Origin: Roridomyces roridus
Taxonomy: Eukaryota; Basidiomycota; Agaricomycetes; Agaricales; Mycenaceae
Assembly (NCBI GenBank): GCA_029378245.1
Contig: JARKIF010000043.1
Coordinates: 398,546-462,545, forward strand
Length of the DNA: 64,000 bases
Direction of reading: 5' to 3'
The notes beneath the pieces were generated by a model, which saw nothing but the letters and a program-made list of their open reading frames with translations, ran no database searches and was not told where the DNA came from. Positions 1 through 9,078 of the stretch are shown in pieces (position 1 is the first letter of the stretch; the number at the start of each line of letters is the position of its first letter). A program made the translations under genes and the position numbers.

Positions 1-1862
1 AGCATCCTGTGTAGCCTTTAAGGCTTTGACAGCCTGGAGGGTATGTGGATGGTCTGCTCCCAGGCCCTCTCTGCCTTTGGCAACAACCTTGAGTAGGAGT
101 TTTTCTGCTGCCTGGTGCCTGCCAGTGCTATGGAGTATCATGGCCAGGTTGGCCATGGCAGACAGTGTGTCAGGATGGTCGTCACCGAGGGCGTTTTGAC
201 GGTGTTCAAGCACAGAAACTTGAAGCGGCTCTGCCTCTTGGTACTGTCCCTGCTGCCTATATGTTGCCGCAAGGTTAGCTGCATGGTTGGCCATGGCACT
301 CAATGTCTCAGGATGGTCATTGCCGAGGAGTTTCTGGCGCTGTTCAAGCACAGAACGTACGAGGGGCTCTGCCTCTTTGTGCAGATGCTGTCGTCTGTAT
401 GTGGCTGCAACATGGGCCATGGCAGTCAGTGTATCAGGGTTGTCCTTTCCAAACAGCCCCTCCTGTCTTCCCATATTCCATTCATACAATGTCCTTGCTT
501 GCTCAAATTGACCTCCATCATAATAAATCATTCCGTATTGAAACCAGAACCTGGAATCTATCATTTTCAAATCTGAGACAAGCATTTTTGCATGGGACAT
601 GAGACCAATCCTAGCCAAGTATTTCCTAGGCTCACAATCTATTGCCATTCCCAATACATTTATCATGCACGCCCGTACTGTAGCTTGATTGGGTTGGGTG
701 TCTGAGCACCACAGATGCACAAGTGGATGCATGCTCAGGGTTTCGCTTCTCTCATCCCTCTCAAGCAGTGAATATTCTTCAATCTCTGCTACAATATTCC
801 TCAAGTATTGCTCCTGCCAACTTCCTGAATCTGAGACAAAGCTTTGAAGAAATTGCCTGGCTGCCTGCATTGACCCAGTTTCATTCACCTCATTCTTCAA
901 TATCCACTGTGTGGCATTGACAAATATTGACTCTGGAATCTTGCTGTGGTGCAATAAGGCACAGAGTCGCAAAAAGCGGGCAGCCACTGGGCTCAGTTTT
1001 TCAAAGCTAATTTGCCAGGTTGTATAGACAGTTGATTCATAGGCATCAAGGATTTGATCAGAGTGATGCTGAAGTAACTTTGCTTTGTTCTGTCTATAGA
1101 TAGACAGATATTTGAGGAGACATTTGAATTTGGCTATATAGGCCCCAGCTTGGACAATTGCAAGAGGTAGGCATGAGAGCTCCTGCGCATCCTGATTAAG
1201 TATAGAATCATTGTATGAAAAACTTGAAATCTACCTGCACGATGTCCACAGCTAATTTATGATTTTCATTGGTGTCCTCCTTCACTGCTCTTGCAAGAAG
1301 AAGAAGAGCCCCATTTTCTTCATCCAAGTCTCCCACTTGTGAGTGAGCAGCAGGTGCATAAGCAACAAGGCGAGGGTTTCGGGAAGTGATGATAATGTTT
1401 CCATGGGTGCATTGTGGGAAGAATGGCGATAAATTCAGTTTTGAATCATCTGCGTTGTCAAGGAGCAGAGTCCACTCTTTGTTTTCAGAAATAAGCCACT
1501 GAAGGCCAGCTTCTGCTGTTTTACCAAAGGTCTGAGAGATTGCAATGTTCATGAAGGATGTTTTGAGAGCCTGGAGAGAGCTGGCATTCACAAAAAACTG
1601 CTTTGTAAAGCTGGCAAAGTTGTCAATCATAAGAATGTTTTCTATCTCAAGAATTCCGTACTCGTTGAGTGACTCTATAAATTTCAAAGCCACCTGAGTC
1701 TTCCCAGAGCCACCAAGACCATGGAGAACAAAAATCCTTCTCTGAATCTCCTTGGGTTCTTGGGAAAAGTACTCTTGCATTTTGTGAAGAATTTCTTTTC
1801 GCCCCTGGAAGATCTGGGATGCTGGAGGACATCTGACAAGTGCGAGAGCAGTGTGGCATTGT
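1..1862 (-). CDS. NB-ARC / tetratricopeptide NLR-type STAND protein, partial (3' end outside window)
   Basis: NOD-like receptor of the fungal NB-ARC-TPR type, presumably an intracellular sensor. The main exon reads PASQIFQGRKEIL, then a P-loop GLGGSGKT (about 1715-1740), a kinase-2 motif LLLDNADD (about 1455), an RNBS-B-like IIITSRNP and, after a 43-bp intron at 1192-1234, a GLPLA-like motif LPLAIVQAGAYIA. From about 420 to 1 it continues as kinesin-light-chain type TPRs (LGNDHPETLSAMANHAANLA and similar units ending in GADHPHTLQAV), still open at position 1. An acceptor near 1863 marks the 5' end of this exon. Upstream coding (a Gly-rich block near 2044-2116 and a segment near 2396-2510) is likely but the joins are unsettled. 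AT-richer than the genes to the right. Confident in family; start unknown. Confidence 0.8.
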
Positions 1863-2035
1863 TCTTGTGCTGTGATATTTGCTCAGTTCAGCTTCCAATA
1901 GGAGCATGGGGTACCTACTGATGAGGCGTTGATGTCTTGGTTCTTCACTATTTAAATAAAAGCTGTACACAGTGAGATCTGGCTCTTGTGGACACCAAAA
2001 ATTTACTTCAAGTTTTCAATCTGACTTGAATGGAT

Positions 2036-2510
2036 CAGGGTCCCTCCTTGACCGGAACCTCCATCTCCCCCATGTTGGTCACCTGCCCCACCTTCACCGC
2101 CGGTGCCGCCTGAAAGCCAGGTCAGTACTGAGTACTGCTGGCTATTTCTGTGATATTTGCAGCATAGTGTGCTCACCATGTATATGAAATTGCGTGACCC
2201 TCTGTGTCTTACCGGTGGGCATTGGGTAGCTTGTTGTATGGTGGGTAAAGGAGAGGTGTTGACGTGGCAGAAATATTTATATCTTGACAGGCACTGCCCA
2301 AAGCCCAGGCCTCAGTCTCCCACAACTCACGAGAAAGCAGTGCAGAACTCTCAGGCAAGCACCCCATGACCAACCTTTTTGCTCGAGTGCATCCACCGAC
2401 GTCACCCCCTGCGCCGCTGCTCCAGCACTTGCCAATGCTTCTCGCCATTGTTGTAGGAATTGTTGATTTGGAGGAATCAGCCTGGGATGGATATCTCATG
2501 TACTTGTATT
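2036..2510 (-). other. Probable 5' exons of the NB-ARC NLR, including a glycine-rich block
   Basis: On the minus strand an acceptor (CTTTCAG) is followed at about 2116-2044 by an open stretch dominated by GG doublets (GTGGEGGAGDQHGGDGG), ending at a possible GTAAAT donor. Further upstream (about 2510-2396) an open frame RLIPPNQQFLQQWREALASA has a protein-like, amphipathic look. Frame joins between these pieces and the NB-ARC exon could not be made unambiguous, so they are listed separately. The upstream limit lies beside the LTR-element debris that begins at 2563, so the true 5' end may be displaced or lost. Confidence 0.35.
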
Positions 2511-2562
2511 TATGTCTGAGGTAGATCGGATCAATCTATCTAAATATGTAGTACTGTAGCAG

Positions 2563-2607
2563 TTTAAATTTTCCTCGGCTGGTTGGTTCATAAGTCAGAC
2601 GGTACAT
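2563..2607 (+). repeat. 45-bp direct repeat, copy 1
   Basis: An exact 45-bp sequence that begins TTTAAATTTTCCTCGGCTGG and ends GACGGTACAT. It recurs in the same orientation at 3224-3268, 661 bp away. The second copy lies 41 bp downstream of a putative LTR end. This fits the 45-mer being the 5' internal region of a short LTR element present as a partial tandem. Confidence 0.9.
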
Positions 2608-2869
2608 CCCGAGGCTCCTCCGGCCGCTGCTGCTGTACCTCCAGCTCCCCAACGCACGCCGATGCCTCCTCCTCTTTGCGAAAACCTTTGCTCAACTTAT
2701 GTTGCACCCACCGTCATGGCGTCACCACCACTTGCTCAGGTCACGTCTCTCGATCTGCTGAACACCTGGACCGCGAAATTCAGCCCTCAAAATCCGTGCC
2801 TTGCCGTTCTACCACCAATACTGGAAATTCTGTGTTCATAGTTCCTCCTGCGCTAGAAGGGGGGGATAA

Positions 2870-3182
2870 TGTAAAGGCGTGCACGTAGACTTGGCACGAT
2901 GACCCAGTGTCCACGTACAACCTGTTGGAAGTGCAATTGGCGCTTCAGTAAATCTCCCGGAAATACCTCAGAGTCATGGGAATACACGGAGTCTAGGAAA
3001 GGACGTTCACGGACACGGACACGGAATATTCAGATTTGTAGGATACCGGGCTGCAGCACAGTGAGAAAGGAGGGCTGCGGCGCAGCATAGGATAGAGTAT
3101 ATATACAGGGGCTTGCTAGTTCAAGCCCCAGACGCTGTACTTTGTTATACAAGATCAATACATTGTACATTAACTTTCAACA
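2870..3182 (+). mobile_element. LTR of a short (TRIM-like) retroelement
   Basis: A 313-bp stretch with the TG...CA termini expected of an LTR (starts TGTAAAGGCG, ends CTTTCAACA). It is preceded directly by a purine-rich tract (GAAGGGGGGATAA, 2857-2869), as expected for a plus-strand polypurine primer. It holds a TATATATA box near 3100. Upstream (2608-2845) is a short open frame without recognisable pol motifs. The total unit is under 700 bp, so a non-autonomous miniature element is more likely than a full gypsy or copia copy. No matching second LTR is present, which lowers confidence. Confidence 0.5.
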
Positions 3183-3223
3183 CAACCTGGGCCTGTGTTC
3201 ACGTGATCAGGTGACAGGGGCCA

Positions 3224-3268
3224 TTTAAATTTTCCTCGGCTGGTTGGTTCATAAGTCAGACGGTACAT
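3224..3268 (+). repeat. 45-bp direct repeat, copy 2
   Basis: Exact second copy of the 45-mer at 2563-2607, here following the LTR-like segment by 41 bp. Its position after the LTR is where the primer-binding site and 5' leader of a retroelement would lie. Confidence 0.9.
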
Positions 3269-3410
3269 GTTGAGCACATGTGTGGTGAATAAAATTGGAT
3301 TACAATCATATCACCAAAACCGGGAAAAATATGTATGGCCATATCAGGCCATATATGGGCCGCGAGGGCTGGGAAGCTGATCCAGCTGATGAGCTTTCCA
3401 TCCGCCCTTA

Positions 3411-3759
3411 GAGTCCGTTCGGAAACTTTTCCAGTTTGCGTTTCGGACTTGACAACTGCGAACCGGAGATTTCGTATTGACTTTGCGGCATAGATTTGGC
3501 ATGATAACGATTGCATGCCTGTGAGCTGTCGGCTGTCGTGTTTGCCGAGCATATCATGATCGGCATTCAGATTGAATTTCCTCTTGAGGATGTTCGGCAA
3601 GTCTGCCACGTCTGCCATCAGAGGCAATCAATACCGCTTTCCCAAAAGTGCGTTGCTATCTGCATTTCGACATCGGCTCGACACCTAGTTACGATCTAAA
3701 ATCTCCGTTTCGCCGTTGTCAAGTGAAAAGCACAATTGGAAAAGTTTCCGAACGGACTC
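3411..3759. mobile_element. Tourist-like (PIF/Harbinger) MITE
   Basis: A 349-bp element with terminal inverted repeats. The left end starts GAGTCCGTTCGGAAACTTTT and the right end is its reverse complement, exact for 23 bp and imperfect for about 60 bp. Both ends are flanked by the trinucleotide TTA (3408-3410 and 3760-3762). A 3-bp TTA/TAA target duplication with G-rich termini containing GTTCGG is the signature of Tourist-type MITEs mobilised by PIF/Harbinger transposases. The interior has no plausible coding region. Confidence 0.85.
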
Positions 3760-4383
3760 TTACTTAACATCTCTCAAGATCGCAATCACCCATCTGGCTG
3801 ATGAACTCTCATCAGCCTGACGAATTTGAGAGAGGCTGGTCTAAATACAGAGCCCTGGATGCCCCACTGATAACCATTGCTCAGACACAATCTTCAGAAG
3901 AAAAAACAAATGTAGTTGGATGCAAACACAATATGGACATAGAGGAGATAATGAGGAAAAAGCGGAGTAGGCAGTGAGACGGCCTACTACTTCCGGAAAC
4001 TCTCCCAGATCAACTAAGAGGTCTACGACAAGGAGCTTCTCGCTTTCGTGGATGCCTTCTGTGACATGCCTGCCTGGCTTCTCGGTGCCGTTCACATGGT
4101 CTCTGTGATCTCTGGCAATAAAAATCTTGAGTATTTTATGTCTTCCTGAGTTTTAAATTGCCGCCAGGTGCGCTGGTCTATGTTCCTTTCAGGATTCAAT
4201 TTCAAGTTCGTGTGGGGTCCTTCCAATGCCAGTTGCCTGCCTGCCCTCGTTCTGCTCCTCTGCTTAATTCTCCATCTGCCATTCTCGTTCCCAGAGCTCC
4301 CCAGCACCGTGACATGCTGCCATTTGGACCGCACACAGGATTTCAACTAGTACTATGTCATACAACTACATTCTGGTGGAGCC

Positions 4384-4678
4384 TACTCAGCCTAGGGAAC
4401 AGCATGGGTACGGGTAGCCGAGCTGGATACCCGTGACCCGTGGGTAAGCCACCAAGCCAGGCAAAGCACCGTGTTGACACTGAGAGAGGGTGTTTCGAAC
4501 TGTGAGCATGCTCAATCTCAATTCACCGTGCCAGGCATTGAATCACATCAATTCAACCTGAAAAATTCCTGTGGGCATCAAACTGCTGCCATTTTGGCCA
4601 CCAACCCGTACCCGTACCCGCAGGTAGGAGTACAGGTAGACCCCAAGATACCTGCGGGTTTACCTGTGCCGATCCCTA
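4384..4678. mobile_element. Possible hAT-like MITE
   Basis: The octamer GTGGAGCC occurs immediately outside both ends (4376-4383 and 4679-4686), as expected of an 8-bp hAT target duplication. The right end read inward is TAGGGATCGGCACAGGTA. A related sequence (TAGGGAACAGCATGGGTACG) lies 9 bp inside the left end. Both sub-terminal regions are rich in repeated GGGTAC/GTACCC. The 9-bp offset on the left means the boundary is not clean. No coding sequence is seen inside. Confidence 0.45.
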
Positions 4679-4813
4679 GTGGAGCCTCCTTCCTGGAACC
4701 AGCCTCTTGGTTAAGGTTACTAGGCTAATGAGGTGCGTAGGTTCATGTTGTTGGATGAAAGAAAATTATCAGAAGCTCATTGTTCAAGGAAGATGTGTGC
4801 AAAAGGGATGGTA

Positions 4814-4921
4814 GCCCACCGCAAGGGTCAAACTCGCAGCCTTCAGATCTCCAGGAAGAACGAGGAGATAAACCCACCTACTTTAAGAGTCTGATGCTCT
4901 ATCCGATTGAGCTAGGTGGGC
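4814..4921 (-). tRNA. tRNA-Lys(CUU), with intron
   Basis: On the minus strand GCCCACC...GGTGGGC forms the acceptor stem. The D-arm box is TAGCTCAATCGGATAGAGC, the anticodon loop is CTCTTAA (anticodon CTT) and the T-arm GCGAG-TTTGACC-CTTGC pairs. An intron of about 40 bp follows the anticodon, at the normal eukaryotic site 3' of position 37. A TTTT run just downstream serves as Pol III terminator. Near-duplicate of the gene at 6014-6124. Confidence 0.92.
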
Positions 4922-5126
4922 TTTGATTGCATCAACTAGGGGTGTTGCATTACCATACCCCTTTCTTCAGTTACTTACAGTCTTCTTGTGACAATGCCTA
5001 TGCTGGATGCATTGATTGATTTGATTTGGGATACTGGGGTGTGCCTGACCTCAGAATCAAGTATTGGAACTTTCTCTGGGCAAGCAAGGGAAGGGATGAG
5101 TGTGCCCAAGAAGACCCCTAAATATA

Positions 5127-5211
5127 GGTTCAATGGTGTAGTTGGTTATCACATCTGCTTCACATATCTCAAAGGCGCAGGCGGTCCTCGGTTCGATCCC
5201 GGGTTGAATCA
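5127..5211 (+). tRNA. tRNA-Val(CAC), with short intron
   Basis: Acceptor GGTTCAA pairs with TTGAATC. The D-arm is GTGTAGTTGGTTATCAC. The anticodon stem TCTGC/GCAGG encloses a loop beginning TTCACA, giving anticodon CAC. An intron of about 13 bp follows it. The T-arm CTCGG-TTCGATC-CCGGG and a TTTTT terminator after the discriminator A complete the gene. Confidence 0.9.
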
Positions 5212-5446
5212 TTTTTGATTGTCAAGTCATCCTCCATATGCTCTGGTAGCTGAAGTCTTTCTACTCAAATTTTTTCCCCATCATGCAACTAGGGTCATGT
5301 TGGAGCTTTGAGACATCAAACCTAGGAAATGGCATGCATGATTGCCTCCATGTCTGTGCTAACACACTTGATGTGTTGTTTAGTGTTTTCCTTGGTGATA
5401 CACCTGGGGTCGCTATGGGTATCCCAGCCGAAGGGCTCTTTCAACA

Positions 5447-5539
5447 GGGCACATGGTGTAGTTGGTTATCACGCTCGCTTAGCATCTGACATTGTCACGT
5501 GACTGCGAGAGGTGTTGGGTTCAATTCCCAATGTGTCCA
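5447..5539 (+). tRNA. tRNA-Ala(AGC), with intron
   Basis: Acceptor GGGCACA pairs with TGTGTCC so that position 3 is G and position 70 is U, the G3:U70 identity pair of alanine tRNA. The anticodon stem CTCGC/GCGAG surrounds TTAGCA (anticodon AGC) and an intron of about 20 bp. The T-arm is TTGGG-TTCAATT-CCCAA. A TTTT run follows. Confidence 0.92.
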
Positions 5540-6013
5540 GTCCCTCTTTTGTTTTGGTGTCATTGGACTGCTTTGCCTTTCATTGCTCCTGTCTTACCTA
5601 ACTAACACTTTGCAAATTCACTCAATTATTCTGTCTTTCCAAGATGATGAGGTTATGCTGAAACCTTGAAAGAATCAAAATCCACTAGACAGAGAGGCTT
5701 AGCCTTTAGGAGCTGGACATGAAAATGAATTTTGCAGAAAGGAACCACAGACTATGTAAGAAAAAGTGACTGGGGTGTTGTCCAGTCCCATCCGGCGAGG
5801 TAGTGTTGGAACCTGGAACTGACTGAGCATTCAAAAGGCAGTGTGTAAGGCTGTCATTGTAATGTATCGATTTTCCAACTGGCTGGCAGTGGCTGGTCTT
5901 CCAACAGTATTTGTCTCTCAATACTGAGTCATCAGAAACATTGGGAGGTACTGAGTCCACATGTCAATCTCAACAGCCTTGAAGGACGATGAAGAAGAAG
6001 AAAAAGGTTCATA
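5540..6013. other. Gap between tRNA genes, no gene recognised
   Basis: About 470 bp between tRNA-Ala and the second tRNA-Lys. A 84-codon minus-strand frame (5706-5960) shows no recognisable motif and no splice-supported extension. I see no RNA gene or repeat here. Confidence 0.5.
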
Positions 6014-6124
6014 GCCCACCGTGAGGGTCGAACTCGCAGCCTTCAGATCTCAAGAATAACCAGGAGATACATGAGCCCACCTGCTTTAAGAGTCTGACGC
6101 TCTATCCGATTGAGCTAGGCGGGC
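6014..6124 (-). tRNA. tRNA-Lys(CUU), with intron (second copy)
   Basis: Same structure as the gene at 4814-4921: anticodon loop CTCTTAA, T-arm GCGAG-TTCGACC-CTCAC and acceptor GCCCGCC/GGTGGGC with one G:U pair. The intron (about 45 bp) has diverged more than the exons, as expected for two old copies. A TTTTT terminator follows on the minus strand. Confidence 0.92.
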
Positions 6125-6340
6125 TGATTGCATCAAACAAAAGGCGAAGTCATTCTAGTGTAGTTGCAGCCCAGGAAGCAGCATATTATCACTACATTAA
6201 GAAAGGAATAGAGTCAGCTCAACAAGTATATGAGAGGGAGAGAAAAAGGGATGTCACCTTGGAAGAATGTGGCATAAAAGTTGTTGTACATTCTGGAGCT
6301 GCTAGGAAGGATAGGCCAGCAACGGGTACTTCTTACATAA

Positions 6341-6464
6341 GGTTGGATGGCCGAGCGGTCTAAGGCGCCAGACTAAGGACCAGCATCCAAAGATGCTCCT
6401 CTAACTATCTGCAATGGTGGTTATCTGGTCCGAAAGGGCGTGGGTTCGAATCCCACTCCAATCA
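6341..6464 (+). tRNA. tRNA-Leu(AAG), with intron
   Basis: Acceptor GGTTGGA/TCCAATC and a long type-II variable arm (TCCGAAAGGGC) identify a class II tRNA. The anticodon loop CTAAGGA gives AAG (leucine). An intron of about 44 bp separates it from the 3' anticodon stem TCTGG. The T-arm is GTGGG-TTCGAAT-CCCAC, followed by TTTTT. Confidence 0.92.
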
Positions 6465-6712
6465 GTATAGTTTTTGTTTTTTGTCCTTGAAGATTCCACC
6501 AAATAGTCCTTGATAGGCTCAGTGCTGTTGCAAGCACAGTTCTGCCTGTGCAAAGATCTGGACTAGACATGAGTGCAGTAAACAGACACAAGCGCTGAAA
6601 ACAGTTTCAACTGTATGCGGATGCTGAAGAAGGACTAGAACAGTCATAGAACCACAATTGAATTGCAAGGTACAGAACGGGCCTGTGATGAACGAGAATT
6701 ACGAAAAAACAA

Positions 6713-6810
6713 GCTTCCATGGCTCAGTTGGTTAGAGCGCCAGTCTCATAATATGAGGGATCCAAGGTCCTTAAATCTGGAGGTCGTGAGTTCGATCCTC
6801 ACTGGGAGCA
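6713..6810 (+). tRNA. Elongator tRNA-Met(CAU), with intron
   Basis: Acceptor GCTTCCA/TGGGAGC, D-arm GGCTCAGTTGGTTAGAGC, anticodon loop CTCATAA (CAT), an intron of about 24 bp, and T-arm GTGAG-TTCGATC-CTCAC. The TTCGATC T-loop and stem bases match elongator rather than initiator methionine tRNA. A TTTTT run follows the discriminator A. Confidence 0.9.
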
Positions 6811-7017
6811 CGCTTTTTGAATGAATCTCCGTCCTTTTTGAGAGCAATCTCTTTGATTCATCCCTTTTTAGACGTGCCCTCTTTCTCTCTCCGACCACCA
6901 GCAGCACCGCCCATTCTCTTCCCTCTCACGCGAGCACCACCATGCTATTTCTGGACAGTATACAAGAAGGCCGGCGCCCCCTCAACTGCTTGTTTCTCTT
7001 GCTTGCCCTTCGAGAAC

Positions 7018-7500
7018 ATGGATGCTAGCAGCTCGTAAGTACTGAGTTTCCTTCCTCCTTGATGCACAATTTTTTTTCTAAACAATACTAGTGCTACCGG
7101 TTCTCTGTCTCTCCAAACCCCCACCAACGAGGCTACCCGGCCAAGGTCAGCATGCCGCCGTTGTTGAACTGTTGCGTCTCCGTCTTGACCCTGGTTCAAT
7201 AGCCTACACCTTCCCGTTCTTCCAATCGCCGTCGTTTCCGCCTGCATCGTTCTTGTCGCTCTTTTGTCTGCTTTCTACGTCCTGAACCGCCGAAGAAGCC
7301 TCGTTCGCATTGGGGACAACCAGCGCAGGTTGTGTCTCGAGTCCCAGCCCCTCGAGTCCGAGGCCGAACCCGCCGAAGGCCGCACTTTCAGTCGCCTCAC
7401 TTTCACCGCCCCGTATGTCTTGCCTCGCTCGCGCGCCAGCCTCTCCACCGCCGCGCCCAGCACGGTTCTCGGAATGCAGTATCCCACGGATGGCCGTTGA
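7018..7500 (+). CDS. Small single-pass membrane protein, unknown
   Basis: Three exons give one continuous frame: 7018-7034, 7092-7145, 7203-7500 (about 122 aa). The short N-terminus (MDASSSATGSLSLQTPTNEA) is Ser/Thr-rich. It is followed by a hydrophobic helix (VLPIAVVSACIVLVALLSAF), a basic stop-transfer NRRRS and a cytoplasmic tail of about 65 residues. There is no signal peptide. I do not recognise a family. It precedes, on the same strand, another Ser/Thr-rich membrane protein. The splice choice rests on GT/AG sites and on the way they place the hydrophobic helix in frame. Confidence 0.55.
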
Positions 7501-7827
7501 CCACACTTATCAGACGCTGTTGTATCAGATCAGTGTTTCTACCCATAATTGTGGACTCTTGCGTGTGTACTATGGATCATCTAAGCTGATGCGCTGCCAT
7601 TCCGTCGTCTCACGACCATGCTGTTCACCACAGGATCGTCGTGTGAGGTCCCGCCATGATAGATGCATTTCCTCTCGACAAGGTTAACTCAGTCCGGCGG
7701 TGCCTTCCTCGCGCTATAAGCTTTCTGCACCCGACACCCGTCTTTTGGACTTCAATGCCTCCATTCCCCGTGTCGGAGTCAGTCAACCGTTGTCCTCTTG
7801 ATTGTGTAATGCTCATCCACTTTCAGT

Positions 7828-8746
7828 ATGACCGTCCTTGGTTCTATCTTGCTACCTTCTACCGCTACAGAGGATCTACCAGCCATTAACTACAGCTATG
7901 CCACATCCTCCGTCGAGGCCGACGTCGAATATGTGCCAGAAATCACATCCCCAACCACCCTCACTGCTACCTACAGCGTCCTCAAGCCAAGTTCACTCGT
8001 ATCCAGCTTGGAGGAAATTGTCAGCGTGTCCTTCTCCACGATTCCCTCCGCCCCGATATCGGATACTCGAACTGTGGTTTCTACTTCAAAGTCGAGTTCA
8101 TCTCGGACTTCACTTTCGACATCGAGCGATCCACTCGACATCTCATGGACACCCATGTAAGCACCGTTTATTTTATTCTGGTCTGCTCACCGAACTCCAG
8201 CAGCCAATCTTCTACAACTCCCTCGCAAACAGCCCGGCAAAGCTCCCAGTCTCCGGCTAGTGCGATACCCACGCAAACAACCACATTCGTGTAGGCCTCG
8301 ACCCGGTCATAATAACCGTCCACCAACTGAAATCCACTCCCTAGAAACGATGTGCACGTCACGGGTGGGGCACAAGAAACATTCTCCCCTAGCGCAATCG
8401 TCTTTACAACATCCGCGTATTCGTTCTTCACCACAAACGGGCATCTCACCTCCACTCGAGTTCCCCTCTTGACCACCTCGGTCAGCTTCGTGCCGGTGCC
8501 AGCGCCTACTCCCACACAAAGCGCCCAAATCACAGCAACCCAGTAAGTGTTTCCTTTTCTTACCAGTCTTCGTCCATCCGCTCAACAGTTCCCAGATCTT
8601 CGAGACCTCGTTTAAGCAGCAGCGCACGGATTGGCATCGCGATACTGGGCGTCATTTCCATCCTCCTGCTCGCCCTTCTATGTATCATCATTCGCCGTCG
8701 GAGACTGCGGAAAAGAGCATTTCTACGACTCGGAGAAAGTTTCTAA
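7828..8746 (+). CDS. Ser/Thr-rich (mucin-like) single-pass membrane protein
   Basis: Exons 7828-8156, 8201-8290, 8345-8542, 8596-8746 join in frame to about 255 aa. The first 200 residues are Ser/Thr/Pro-rich and probably O-glycosylated. Then comes a transmembrane helix (IGIAILGVISILLLALLCII) with a basic anchor RRRRLRKR and a very short tail ending GESF. The juxtamembrane part (TTSVSFVPVPAPTPTQSAQ) resembles TEITLVPVPVQPTQSG in the larger receptor-like gene at 18399-21302, so the two look like paralogues. A 5' exon carrying a signal peptide is possible because an acceptor (TTTCAG) lies immediately before 7827. Confidence 0.6.
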
Positions 8747-9078
8747 TAAGCAGATCAGAAGAGAAGGCAAATGCAAATACAATTTTTATTCCACGTTTTG
8801 ATTAGTTGAATGAGCGATCTATAGAGGGGTGGACTACGAAAACAATGGTGCAGTAAGGACGGAGAGATATATAAGGGAAAAAAGTCGCCGAGGGCCCAAA
8901 GCAATAAAAATACGTAGTATGCCCGCCCGCCCGTGCCATCACAAACGTTGGTGTGTATGTACAGAAAAGACCCAAAAAAAGAGTGTGCGTGTCTGCGATG
9001 GAACGTAAAACGACAATAAGATAGGTGTGTGAGTTCGGTCAGGTGCATAGCATACAGAAACGTCTGGCTTTCGTCGAC
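8747..9078. other. 3' intergenic spacer between convergent genes
   Basis: Convergent ends of the plus-strand membrane protein and the minus-strand kinase share this 330-bp spacer. No gene or RNA is recognised. Confidence 0.5.
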
